From the NCBI RefSeq assembly GCF_013141725.1, contig NZ_WHNZ01000061.1:62001-126000 (forward strand): DNA of 64,000 bases, written 5' to 3'. The notes beneath the pieces were generated by a model, which did no database searches, was not told where the DNA came from, and saw only the letters and a list, made by a program, of their open reading frames with translations. This stretch comes from Paenibacillus planticolens (lineage in GTDB: Bacteria > Bacillota > Bacilli > Paenibacillales > NBRC-103111). This document shows positions 16,646 to 25,738 of this stretch, piece after piece. The position numbers and the translations under genes are program-made. Positions within the stretch are counted from its first letter, which is position 1, and each line of letters begins with the position of its first letter.

Positions 16646-17743
16646 TTAGTCGATACTTACTGAATCTTGATGCATTTCTTCTGTATAAGTTTTTACTCGG
16701 CCAAATTCTTGTTCTGCTTGTGTTTCACTCTTGATGTCAATTTTCCAGCCTGTCAGCTTGGCTGCAAGGCGGGCATTTTGCCCTTTGATGCCGATAGCCA
16801 AAGAAAGCTGATAATCAGGAACAATGACGCGTGCCATTTTTTCATTTTCATGAATTTGCACCTCAAGAACTTTAGAAGGACTTAACGCATTCGCTACGTA
16901 CTCTTCCACGCTCTCCATCCAGCGTACGATGTCAATCTTCTCGCCGCGCAGTTCCGTTACGATCGTCTGAACGCGCAAACCTTTTGGCCCAACGCAAGAA
17001 CCTACTGGATCCACTTCAGGATTGCGCGAGTGAACAGCAATTTTGGAACGGAAACCGGCTTCGCGGGCTACCGAACGAATCTCAACGACACCGTCAAAAA
17101 TTTCCGGCACTTCCAGCTCAAACAGACGTTTAAGCAGTCCTGGGTGCGTTCTGGATAAAATGATTTGCGGTCCCTTTGTCGTATTCTCCACTTTGGTGAT
17201 ATACGCTTTAATTCGATCGCCTTGTTTGAACTTATCTGTCGGCATAAGTTCGGTCAAAGGCAGCACGGCCTCCACTTTACCCAAATCGACATAAATATTA
17301 CGTTGATCCTGACGTTGGAGAATACCCGTAACAATATCTTCCTCTTTGTCAATGAATGCATTGTAAATTAAGCCCCGCTCAGCTTCGCGAATGCGCTGCG
17401 TCACGACTTGTTTCGCTGTTTGCGCAGCAATACGTCCAAAATCGCGAGGTGTCACTTCAATTTCAACAATATCGTCAAGTTGATAATTCGGGTTAATTTC
17501 ACGCGAGGCGTGAACCGAAATTTCCAATCTTGGATCAAGTACTTCCTCAGTTACGGTTTTACGGGCATACACCTTGATGAGGCCAGTATGACGATTGATA
17601 TCTACGCGCACATTTTGCGCGGTGTTGAAATTACGTTTATAACTTGAAATCATCGCTGCTTCAATTGCATCGATAAGTAACTCTTTAGAGATACCCTTCT
17701 CACGTTCAATTTCCGACAGCGCTTCGATGAAATCCGTGTTCAT
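16646..17743 (-). CDS. nusA: Transcription termination/antitermination factor NusA
   Basis: An RNA polymerase-binding factor that promotes pausing and intrinsic termination, 365 residues. An N-terminal RNAP-binding domain (1-130) is followed by S1 (about 135-200, [16 protein letters not shown]) and two KH domains ([20 protein letters not shown] and [18 protein letters not shown]). It lacks the E. coli acidic repeats, as expected for Firmicutes. It is second in the rimP operon; the rimP leader hairpin may be the target of NusA feedback. Confidence 0.97.
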   Translation of the reverse strand: MNTDFIEALSEIEREKGISKELLIDAIEAAMISSYKRNFNTAQNVRVDINRHTGLIKVYARKTVTEEVLDPRLEISVHASREINPNYQLDDIVEIEVTPRDFGRIAAQTAKQVVTQRIREAERGLIYNAFIDKEEDIVTGILQRQDQRNIYVDLGKVEAVLPLTELMPTDKFKQGDRIKAYITKVENTTKGPQIILSRTHPGLLKRLFELEVPEIFDGVVEIRSVAREAGFRSKIAVHSRNPEVDPVGSCVGPKGLRVQTIVTELRGEKIDIVRWMESVEEYVANALSPSKVLEVQIHENEKMARVIVPDYQLSLAIGIKGQNARLAAKLTGWKIDIKSETQAEQEFGRVKTYTEEMHQDSVSID

Positions 17744-17779
17744 TTGAACTGAGTCCCCCCTTTCAATAAGTAACAGTCA

Positions 17780-18244
17780 CTAAAATACGATAGCCAGACG
17801 AGCGCTTGCTACCTTTGTGAATGGAATCGTAACTTGCTTCTTGCCGATTTCAATGACGAGATCTTGTTCGTCGAAGGATAACAGTAATCCTTCAAACTCC
17901 TTGGAGCCCTCGATCTGCTCATAGGTCGTAACAAATACGTGACTGTTCACGGCCTTGTAATAATCTTGTGTCTTCTTCAGCGGACGCTCTGCGCCTGGCG
18001 AAGAAACTTCCAAGAAATATGCATCAGAGATCGGATCTTTCTCATCCAATTGAACACTTAGGTATTCACTGATACGGCCGCAATCATCTATATCAATTCC
18101 GCCTTCTTTGTCAGCGTAGACACGAAGGAACCAATTGCTGCCCTCTTTGACATATTCAATATCCACGAGTTCAAATCCATTTTGTTCAATGAAATCCTTC
18201 AGCATGTCCTCAATGACGGATTTGATGTGTGCTTGTGTAACCAC
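17780..18244 (-). CDS. rimP: Ribosome maturation factor RimP
   Basis: A 154-residue 30S assembly factor. ELVDIEYVKEGSNWFLRVYAD and DDCGRISEYLSVQLDEKDPI, then YFLEVSSPGAERPL, are strong family signatures. A C-terminal SH3-like domain follows. The start is GTG at 18244, 11 bases behind AGGAGG. It is the first gene of the nusA-infB operon. Confidence 0.95.
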   Translation of the reverse strand: MVTQAHIKSVIEDMLKDFIEQNGFELVDIEYVKEGSNWFLRVYADKEGGIDIDDCGRISEYLSVQLDEKDPISDAYFLEVSSPGAERPLKKTQDYYKAVNSHVFVTTYEQIEGSKEFEGLLLSFDEQDLVIEIGKKQVTIPFTKVASARLAIVF

Positions 18245-18302
18245 AGATAAATGTACCTCCTAAATTGACTTTCCTCAGCCATAAACCGAAAAGTCCTATA
18301 TC

Positions 18303-18333
18303 AAAATGTAAAGAGTGGGTTTCCCCACTCTTT
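18303..18333 (-). terminator. Hairpin with interrupted U-tract in the rimP-nusA leader (terminator/attenuator)
   Basis: A perfect 10-bp stem AAAGAGTGGG/CCCACTCTTT with GAAA loop (18310-18333), followed by ACATTTTGATA, a weak interrupted U-run. It lies downstream of polC and also about 30 bases downstream of the expected start site of the rimP promoter. It may therefore both end polC transcripts and attenuate the rimP operon. Confidence 0.7.
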
Positions 18334-18369
18334 AATCACAAGATGATATCCTCATTATTGCCAATAAAA

Positions 18370-18399
18370 ATTATACCATAACCAATCTTTGCATTACAA
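18370..18399 (-). promoter_or_regulatory. Sigma-A promoter of the rimP-nusA-infB operon
   Basis: TTGTAA (18394-18399), an 18-base spacer and TATAAT (18370-18375), with TGG directly before the -10, which makes an extended -10. It is the best sigma-A match in the window and lies between polC and the leader hairpin. Confidence 0.75.
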
Positions 18400-18461
18400 T
18401 AGCAAACTTGTTAATGATTTTCACTTGACAGCTAATTTTTTTCTGAGAAAAACCATGCCGT

Positions 18462-21400
18462 CTAGAAGAGCGACAACTGATTCGATTCCGGCATACCGCG
18501 GAAACATCCCATTGAGCTTAGAAGCTCAATCACGGTTTTGGAAGCCTTGGAACGATTCTGGAAATCCTCGATCGAGAGGAAATCGCCTTCGTCCTTGGCA
18601 GCCGCAATATTCTTAGCCGCGTTCTCGCCAATACCTGACATGGCGGCAAAAGGAGGAATCAGCGATGTGCCATCGATCGTAAAGCGCGTCGCATCCGAAC
18701 GATAAATATCAATCGGCTTGAAGCTGAAGCCGCGCGACGTCATTTCCAGCGACATCTCCAGAATGGAAACCATCGCCTTCTCTTTAGGCAGCGCTTGGAA
18801 GCCCTTTTCTTCAATTTCTATCAAGCGTTTCAAGATGGCATCATAACCTTGACACAGCAGCTCGAGATCAAAATCGGCCGCACGAACGCTAAAGTATGTC
18901 GCGTAGTAGGCAATCGGATGATACACCTTGAAGTACGCTGTACGAACAGCGGAGATAACGTAAGCGGCAGCATGCGCTTTTGGAAACATATATTCAATCC
19001 GTTCGCAAGATTCAATATACCAGGCAGGCACGTTGCAGCGTTTCATCTCTTCTTTCCACTCATCCGTGAGACCTTTCCCTTTACGCACACTCTCCGTAAT
19101 TTTAAACGCAAGGCCCGCATCCATGCCCGCTTTATAAATTAAGAAGAGCATAATATCATCCCGACAGCCGATAACGGTCTTAATATTGCATATGCCTTTC
19201 TTAATCAGTTCCTGGGCGTTGCCTAACCAAACGCCCGTTCCGTGAGACAGACCGGAAATTTGCAATAAGTCGGCGAACGAGCTCGGCTGCGTTTCTTGAA
19301 GCATCTGACGAACGAATTTCGTCCCCATCTCCGGAACGCCATACGTAGCAACCGGCGAACGGATCTGATCGGGGGTTACCTCGAGCGCTTCCGTAGAGTT
19401 AAAAATGCTCATTGCTTTAGGATCGTTCATTGGAATGGTCGTTGGATCGATCCCTGTCAAATCCTGCAGCATCCGCATCATCGTCGGATCGTCGTGCCCG
19501 AGAATATCCAGCTTGAGCAAGTTGGCATCAAAAGCGTGATAATCAAAATGTGTTGTTTTCCATTCTGAGTTTTTATCATCTGCCGGATATTGGACCGGCG
19601 TAATGTCATCGACTTCCATGTAATCCGGTACGACGACGATTCCCCCTGGATGCTGACCTGTACTTCGCTTAACCCCTGTGCAACCTGCAGCCAATCGATT
19701 CAGCTCTGCGCCCCGCCATTTCTGGCCTTGCTCTTCTTCATATTTTTTGACAAAGCCGAACGCCGTCTTCTCTGCGACTGTGCCAATCGTACCCGCACGG
19801 AATACGCATTTCTCACCGAAAATTTCCTTTGTATAGTTATGGGCTACAGGTTGATACTCCCCAGAGAAGTTCAAATCGATATCGGGGACCTTGTCCCCTT
19901 TAAAGCCAAGGAATGTTTCGAACGGGATGTCATGACCGTCGCCTTTAAGGGGCCCGCCGCAGTTCGGGCACTCTTTATTCGGGAGATCGAATCCACTTGG
20001 AACGCTTCCGTCCAAAAACCATTCGCTATGCTGGCAGGATGCGCAAATATAGTGTGGAGGGAGTGGATTAACCTCGGAAATCCCCAGCATCATCGCAACA
20101 ACGGATGATCCGACAGATCCCCTTGAACCTACGAGATAACCATCTTTGTTTGACTTTTTAACCAGACGCTCGGAGATCAGGTAGTTCGCAGAGAACCCGA
20201 ATTTAATAATCGGGACGAGCTCTTTCTCCAAGCGGGCAATGATAACCTCCGGGAGTTCTTCGCCGTAGAGGCTTTTCGCCGTAGAGTAACAGGTATCTCG
20301 AATTTCTTCGTCTGCCCCTTCAATAATTGGCGTGAACAGTTTATCCGGGAAGAGCTCAATCGATTCGAACCGGTCGGCCAGCTCATTCGTGCTGCGAACG
20401 ACAACCTCCAGCGCTTTCTCTTCACCCAGAAATTTAAACTCTTCCAGCATCTCTTTGGTGGTGCGGAAATGTGCGTCCGGCTTCTTCATTGATTTCAGCG
20501 GACTAAAGCCGGTTATCCCGTTTATTGTGATGTCCCGGCATACTTTCTCTCTTGGGTGTAGGTAATGAACGTTTCCTGTAGCAATGACCGGTTTGCCTGT
20601 CTTATATCCGATTTCGCAAACACGGCGTACGGCATTCTCGAGATCTTCAACACTGCCCACGAGACCCTTTTCTACTAGGTGCATGTTATAGCTGACCGGC
20701 TGAATTTCCAGAATGTCATAAAACTCTGAAACTTGCTCGGCTTCTTCGATCGTTTTATTAAGAACCGCTTCGAAAAACTCCCCTTTTTCACAGCCAGAGG
20801 TAATCAGCAATCCTTCTCTTAATTCGACTAACACACTCTTCGGAATCGTAGCGCCCCGCTGCAAGTAAGTGGTATGGGATAAGGAGATCAGTTTAAATAA
20901 GTTCTTTTTGCCAACCGCATTAAGCGCATATATGCAGCAATGGAACGGACGTTGATTCGACAGATCTTTACCGACATAGTCATTCAGCTTAGCAAGACTC
21001 GTAATTTGTCGGTCATTAGCTTCATTAATGAGATGATAGAGTACAAAACCTAGTGCGATGGAATCGTCAATCGCGCGGTGATGGTTATCTAAGCCAACTT
21101 TAAATTTATCCGATAACGTGTTCAATCGATGATTTTTCATGGATGGGAACAAAAATCTGGCAAGCTCCAATGTATCCAGAACGGCATTCGCAACCTCAGG
21201 CAGCCCCATACGATTCAGATTGGCTTGTAGAAATCCCATATCGAAGCGCGCATTATGAGCGACAAGAACAGAATCGCCAATGAAGTCCACAAACTTCGGA
21301 AGTTCGTCTTCAATGTCAGGCGCATCTACGACCATATCATCCGTAATATTCGTTAACTGCTGAATGTTGTACGGAATTTTTTCATGCGGATTGATGAACG

Positions 21401-22769
21401 TTGCAAAACGGTCGATTTCTTTGCCATCCTGCATCTTGACACCGGCAAGCTCGATGATACGGTTATTCGTGACGGATAAACCGGTCGTCTCCACGTCGAA
21501 AATCACATATGTCGCTTGCTTCAAGTCAATATCCCTGGCGTTCATGACGATAGGCACAGAGTCATTAACGACGTTGGCTTCAACGCCATAAATCACTTTA
21601 ATCCCGTGTTTCTTGGCTGCTTTTCCGGCATCTGGAAAACATTGAATGTTGCTGTGATCCGTGACCGCGATCGCTTTGTGCCCCCACTTTGCCGCCATTT
21701 TCACATAGTGATCGATAGGCGTTAAAGCGTCCATCGTGCTCATCGTCGTATGCAAATGGAATTCAACGCGCTTCTCCGCAGCATCATCCATCCGATCCTT
21801 AGGTGCCATCACTTCGGTCAAGTCATTAGGAATCATGACGAGCTCAGGAATCTGCATGAACCGGTCATACTCAACCTTCCCTCTGGCCCTGATCCAAGTT
21901 CCGTTCTGAAGCAAGCTCATAATCTTAACGTCATCTTTGGTTTTAGCAAACACTTTCATCGCCATAGAGTCCGTAAAATCCGTCAAGTTGAAAGTAAACA
22001 GCGTGTTTCCGTTTCTTAATTCCTTGACATCCAGGCCGAATACAGTACCTTGAACCGTGATTTTCTTCTCTTCTTCTTGAATATCCTTCAGCGGTGTCGG
22101 CACTTCTTTGATGTCATACCCCATGACAAGCTTCAAATCATCCGGTAAAGAAGATTCTTCTTCCTCCATGTCAATCGACATCATGATTTCTTGCGTAATC
22201 GTCTTCTCGCTCTGCTCCCGCTGCTTGGCGAACTTTTCATACTCGGTTTCAACTGCAGCGGAATCGCTTATCGCATATTTAACGGTTAACTCCGTTTGGA
22301 AATAGTTATGAAAAAAGTCCCGAATACACGTGTCGATATTTTTTTTCTTCGCGAGCTCGAGTCCTATCGCATCTAGCATGATGAGGGACAAGGAATGGCC
22401 TTGCACATCATATCTCGCTTTGGACATCCAGCCGTTAATGGAGGGCACTTCGCGCTGCAGCCATTCCATAAAAAGGCTCCAGTATTCGTCCACCAAAGCA
22501 GCCGGCTCCGCCCCTTCAAATCTCCAGATAAAGCGTATCTTCGCGATTTGCGCGAATTTCTCTTGAATCATTTTACAAAAAGAGCGGTAAATGTTCTGAG
22601 GCACCAATTCATTTTTCACCAAATAAAAAGTCCAGTCGCGATTCTTCCGACTTATTTCTACTTGATCGATATAGCCTTCTGTAAAAAATGATGACACGAC
22701 ATCGGCTGGAATCTCCGCTTGCTGCATCAGAAGCTCGAAGCGATTCCGTTTATCAGCCAAATTACTCAT
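18462..22769 (-). CDS. polC: DNA polymerase III subunit alpha, PolC type
   Basis: The replicative polymerase of low-GC Gram-positives, 1435 residues. In order: N-terminal domains and OB fold (about 235-310), PHP domain beginning with EFHLHTTMSTMDALTP near 335 and interrupted by a DEDD proofreading exonuclease (FDVETTG near 423, HNARFDMGFL near 500). The polymerase palm carries PDIDLNFSGEY near 963, followed by the zinc-finger and fingers regions. The zinc cysteines C..C..C..C are visible near 925-955. ATG at 22769 follows GGGGAGG; the in-frame ATG 15 bases upstream would bury that site. A terminator separates it from proS. Confidence 0.98.
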   Translation of the reverse strand: MSNLADKRNRFELLMQQAEIPADVVSSFFTEGYIDQVEISRKNRDWTFYLVKNELVPQNIYRSFCKMIQEKFAQIAKIRFIWRFEGAEPAALVDEYWSLFMEWLQREVPSINGWMSKARYDVQGHSLSLIMLDAIGLELAKKKNIDTCIRDFFHNYFQTELTVKYAISDSAAVETEYEKFAKQREQSEKTITQEIMMSIDMEEEESSLPDDLKLVMGYDIKEVPTPLKDIQEEEKKITVQGTVFGLDVKELRNGNTLFTFNLTDFTDSMAMKVFAKTKDDVKIMSLLQNGTWIRARGKVEYDRFMQIPELVMIPNDLTEVMAPKDRMDDAAEKRVEFHLHTTMSTMDALTPIDHYVKMAAKWGHKAIAVTDHSNIQCFPDAGKAAKKHGIKVIYGVEANVVNDSVPIVMNARDIDLKQATYVIFDVETTGLSVTNNRIIELAGVKMQDGKEIDRFATFINPHEKIPYNIQQLTNITDDMVVDAPDIEDELPKFVDFIGDSVLVAHNARFDMGFLQANLNRMGLPEVANAVLDTLELARFLFPSMKNHRLNTLSDKFKVGLDNHHRAIDDSIALGFVLYHLINEANDRQITSLAKLNDYVGKDLSNQRPFHCCIYALNAVGKKNLFKLISLSHTTYLQRGATIPKSVLVELREGLLITSGCEKGEFFEAVLNKTIEEAEQVSEFYDILEIQPVSYNMHLVEKGLVGSVEDLENAVRRVCEIGYKTGKPVIATGNVHYLHPREKVCRDITINGITGFSPLKSMKKPDAHFRTTKEMLEEFKFLGEEKALEVVVRSTNELADRFESIELFPDKLFTPIIEGADEEIRDTCYSTAKSLYGEELPEVIIARLEKELVPIIKFGFSANYLISERLVKKSNKDGYLVGSRGSVGSSVVAMMLGISEVNPLPPHYICASCQHSEWFLDGSVPSGFDLPNKECPNCGGPLKGDGHDIPFETFLGFKGDKVPDIDLNFSGEYQPVAHNYTKEIFGEKCVFRAGTIGTVAEKTAFGFVKKYEEEQGQKWRGAELNRLAAGCTGVKRSTGQHPGGIVVVPDYMEVDDITPVQYPADDKNSEWKTTHFDYHAFDANLLKLDILGHDDPTMMRMLQDLTGIDPTTIPMNDPKAMSIFNSTEALEVTPDQIRSPVATYGVPEMGTKFVRQMLQETQPSSFADLLQISGLSHGTGVWLGNAQELIKKGICNIKTVIGCRDDIMLFLIYKAGMDAGLAFKITESVRKGKGLTDEWKEEMKRCNVPAWYIESCERIEYMFPKAHAAAYVISAVRTAYFKVYHPIAYYATYFSVRAADFDLELLCQGYDAILKRLIEIEEKGFQALPKEKAMVSILEMSLEMTSRGFSFKPIDIYRSDATRFTIDGTSLIPPFAAMSGIGENAAKNIAAAKDEGDFLSIEDFQNRSKASKTVIELLSSMGCFRGMPESNQLSLF

Positions 22770-22784
22770 GAACAGCCTCCCCAT

Positions 22785-22827
22785 AAAAATACGAAGGGCA
22801 ATGGAATAGTTGCCTCCATTTGCCCTT
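22785..22827 (-). terminator. Intrinsic terminator between proS and polC
   Basis: Stem AAGGGCAA.TGGA/TCCATTGCCCTT with a nine-base loop and a T-run starting three bases after the stem. It lies between the proS stop and the polC ribosome site, so polC needs readthrough or an internal promoter. Confidence 0.85.
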
Positions 22828-22837
22828 AGGATTGTAA

Positions 22838-24286
22838 TTAATAGCTGCGTCCGAAAACGACCGTATGCTTAGCCGCATCGCCGCATACCAAACATGTTGA
22901 TTTCGTTTCTGTCGGTGTGAAAGGAATATTCCGGCTTGTCGCACCTGTTTCTTGCTTCACTTGTTCTTCACAAGCATTAGAACCGCACCATCCAGCTAAA
23001 GCAAAACCTCGTTTTGTCTCTAGGAAAGTTTTGAATTCATCGATGGTATCGACGGCAATATAATGCTCATCACGGAACTGCTTTGCTTTATCATACATCT
23101 GCTGATGAATCTCAGCAAGTAAATTCTGCACTTCTTCGACAAAATTCGATTGCTGTACGGTTTTCTTTTCACCGGTTACACGGGATACCAGCACAACTTG
23201 ACCATTTTCCATATCGCGTGGCCCTAATTCAACCCGGATCGGCACGCCGCGCATTTCATATTCATTAAATTTCCAGCCAGGGCTTTGGTCCGCACGATCG
23301 TCCACTTTCACTCGGACACCGGCTTTCTTAAGCTCAGCGTAGAGCTCATCCACTTTGGCAATCACTTGGTCGCGGGTTTTTGGAGGACCGATCGGAATCA
23401 TAATCACCTGTGTCGGAGCCACTTTCGGCGGCAGAACCAAACCGCGGTCATCGCCATGAACCATGATGAGAGCCCCGATCAAACGAGTACTTACGCCCCA
23501 TGAGGTGGTGTGCGCGAATTGATGCTGATTCTCGCGATCCAAGAATTTGATATCAAAAGCTACAGCAAAATTCGTCCCCAGGTAGTGAGAAGTGCCCGCT
23601 TGCACGGCTTTGCCATCCTTCATCATCGCCTCAATGGAGAAAGTATCGATAGCGCCCGCAAATTTCTCGGAAGGCGTCTTTTGGCCGACGATAACCGGAA
23701 TAGCCAAGAAATCTTCCGCAAATTGACGGTAAACGTCCAACATTTGCATCGTTTCGCGGCGTGCGTCCGCTTCATCCTCATGAGCCGTATGACCTTCCTG
23801 CCATAGGAATTCCGTCGTGCGAAGGAAAGGCAGCGTGCGCTTCTCCCAACGAACCACGTTCGCCCATTGGTTAATCAAGAGCGGCAAATCCCGGTAAGAG
23901 TTAATCCACTCGGAGTACATATGCCCGATCATCGTTTCGGAGGTTGGACGAATCGCCAAACGCTCTTCCAGTTTTTCCCCGCCTGCTTCTGTAACCCAAG
24001 GCAATTCCGGATTAAAGCCCTCTACGTGCTCCTTTTCCTTCTGGAAGAAGCTTTCTGGGATAAATAGAGGGAAATAGGCATTGCGGTGACCGGTCTCTTT
24101 GAATTTGCTGTCCAGCTCGCGTTGAATGTTTTCCCAAATTTCATAGCCGTCCGGCTTGAACACGATACATCCGCGAACCGGCGAATAGCTCATGAGATCC
24201 GCTTTTTTGATCACATCTATGTACCAACGGGAGAAATCCTCTCCCTGTGGCGTAATCTCTTTAACAAACTGTTTATCGTTTGACAT
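22838..24286 (-). CDS. proS: Prolyl-tRNA synthetase, archaeal/eukaryotic type
   Basis: Charges tRNA-Pro; class II synthetase of 482 residues. Motif 2 reads LRTTEFLWQEGHTAHEDEAD, and the C-terminal domain with CLVCGDAAKH ends in GRSY, giving the terminal Tyr of the archaeal/eukaryotic class. The long editing insertion of ordinary bacterial ProRS is absent, which accounts for the length (B. subtilis ProS is about 560). It sits in the usual bacterial ProRS position between rseP and polC. I infer that a type switch happened in place. Deacylation of Ala-tRNA-Pro would need a separate editing protein, not seen here. Confidence 0.95.
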   Translation of the reverse strand: MSNDKQFVKEITPQGEDFSRWYIDVIKKADLMSYSPVRGCIVFKPDGYEIWENIQRELDSKFKETGHRNAYFPLFIPESFFQKEKEHVEGFNPELPWVTEAGGEKLEERLAIRPTSETMIGHMYSEWINSYRDLPLLINQWANVVRWEKRTLPFLRTTEFLWQEGHTAHEDEADARRETMQMLDVYRQFAEDFLAIPVIVGQKTPSEKFAGAIDTFSIEAMMKDGKAVQAGTSHYLGTNFAVAFDIKFLDRENQHQFAHTTSWGVSTRLIGALIMVHGDDRGLVLPPKVAPTQVIMIPIGPPKTRDQVIAKVDELYAELKKAGVRVKVDDRADQSPGWKFNEYEMRGVPIRVELGPRDMENGQVVLVSRVTGEKKTVQQSNFVEEVQNLLAEIHQQMYDKAKQFRDEHYIAVDTIDEFKTFLETKRGFALAGWCGSNACEEQVKQETGATSRNIPFTPTETKSTCLVCGDAAKHTVVFGRSY

Positions 24287-24308
24287 AAACCCTCCTAGAT
24301 CATGAGAA

Positions 24309-25568
24309 CTATCCCTTTATTAATCGCAAAATATCATTATACGTTACTGCCACCATGAGCAGCATGAGCAGTGCAAACCCGACAAAATGAACCATACTTT
24401 CCCGGTTCGGGTCGATCGGTTTGCCGCGGAGCGCCTCCAGCCCCATGAACAGAAGCCGGCTTCCATCCAGCGCCGGAATCGGCAGCAGGTTAAATATCCC
24501 GAGGTATAAGCTTAACGTAGCTGTCCAAGAAAGAAAAACAGCGATTCCCATTTGGGCAAATTGGGCAGAAACTTGGGCTGTTCTTACCGGTCCGCCTAAA
24601 TCATCAAGTTTAAATTGCAGTGTAACGAGCTTCTGCAGCCCTGTTACAATCATCGTCGTTGTTCCAACAACTTGTTGGTAGGTACCTTTGATCACTTCAT
24701 TAAAGGTAGCACTGCGCCGGTCCCCTGAAATCACAACCCCCAGCTTGCCGGAGCCAGCTTCCATCTCCGGTGTTACTTGAAGCGTCAGTGGATTTCCTGC
24801 GCGATCAATAACCCACGTCATCGGTTTGCCGGCGGATGATTGAATGGTGTTCACCAGCTTCTCACGATCATCGCCGATCGGCTGATTGTCGATGGAAATA
24901 ATGATATCGCCTTTATGTAGACCCGCCTTCTCTCCGGCTTTACCCGCAAGAACGGAATCCAACTTAACATTCGTGAAGACGCCGGATATAATCACGACGA
25001 TCAGGAACAGCACGATCGCTAGAAGGAAGTTCATTACCGGCCCCATCACAATGGCAAGAGCGCGTTGTCCTACCGTTTTGGAACCGAATTGCCGGTCATA
25101 TGGCGCTATCTGTGTTTCAGTGCCTTTGGTGACCATGATCGCTTCGCGATCAATGGGATAGGTCACTTTCTCTCCGTCCACATCAAGAGATATTTGAAGT
25201 GTTCTTTCTAAGTCGATTTGTTCCACGACACCCAGAATCACATTGGAGCGACGGTCTAATTGATCGAGAAACAGAGAAGTGACTTCATTTTTTTTATTTA
25301 ATTTAACGGCCACGGTTTGTCCAGGATTCACCTGAACAATTTCCGGATCTTCGCCTGCCATCCGAACAAAACCGCCGATGGGCAGCAAGCGAAGCGTATA
25401 GCGAGTTTCCCCTTTTTTATATGAGAAAATCTTGGGTCCAAAACCGATCGCAAACTCTCTAACTAAGATGCCTGCGCGTTTTGCAAAGTAAAAATGACCC
25501 CATTCATGAATCGTGACAAGAACGAAAAACAACAAAATAACCTTCAATCCAACTTCTATGGCTGACAA
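24309..25568 (-). CDS. rseP: Site-2 intramembrane zinc protease RseP/RasP
   Basis: A membrane metalloprotease that cleaves anti-sigma factors and signal peptides within the membrane, 419 residues. The first transmembrane helix carries HEWGH at 21-25; a PDZ domain follows (GEKAGLHKGDIIISIDNQPI, about 215-235), and the third-ligand motif NLLPIPALDG is near 370. About four membrane segments are visible. The start is TTG at 25568 behind AAGGAGG. It is separated from dxr by a terminator, so it may have its own promoter, and it precedes proS by 22 bases. Confidence 0.95.
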   Translation of the reverse strand: MSAIEVGLKVILLFFVLVTIHEWGHFYFAKRAGILVREFAIGFGPKIFSYKKGETRYTLRLLPIGGFVRMAGEDPEIVQVNPGQTVAVKLNKKNEVTSLFLDQLDRRSNVILGVVEQIDLERTLQISLDVDGEKVTYPIDREAIMVTKGTETQIAPYDRQFGSKTVGQRALAIVMGPVMNFLLAIVLFLIVVIISGVFTNVKLDSVLAGKAGEKAGLHKGDIIISIDNQPIGDDREKLVNTIQSSAGKPMTWVIDRAGNPLTLQVTPEMEAGSGKLGVVISGDRRSATFNEVIKGTYQQVVGTTTMIVTGLQKLVTLQFKLDDLGGPVRTAQVSAQFAQMGIAVFLSWTATLSLYLGIFNLLPIPALDGSRLLFMGLEALRGKPIDPNRESMVHFVGFALLMLLMVAVTYNDILRLIKG

Positions 25569-25602
25569 GTCGTATTTCCTCCTTCATGGACAGCATGTTC
25601 TT

Positions 25603-25632
25603 AGATTACCATTATTGAACCGCTGAATACAA
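25603..25632 (-). promoter_or_regulatory. Weak candidate promoter of rseP-proS
   Basis: TTGTAT (25627-25632), 18 bases, TAATCT (25603-25608). Each half matches only three of six consensus bases; support comes mostly from its place in the 126-base gap between the dxr terminator and rseP. A 6-bp hairpin CTGTGC/GCACAG (25634-25652) lies just upstream. Confidence 0.25.
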
Positions 25633-25694
25633 GCTGTGCCTGTTTAGCACAGTATACGAGCCGGGGGATTGAATTAGACGTACCTGTAACCAGA

Positions 25695-25732
25695 GAAAAA
25701 AAGAGCCGAGCCACTCTCGCTGACTTTAGCTC
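25695..25732 (-). terminator. Intrinsic terminator after dxr
   Basis: A stem of about 10 bp (GAGCT/GGCTC and AGTCA/TGGCT with a small internal loop), followed directly by a run of seven T. It begins six bases after the dxr stop. Confidence 0.85.
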
Positions 25733-25738
25733 CACACG

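Noticed and set aside
25634-25652. CTGTGC/GCACAG hairpin upstream of rseP as a terminator
   Set aside because: Short stem and no T-run on either strand; kept only as a note with the candidate rseP promoter.
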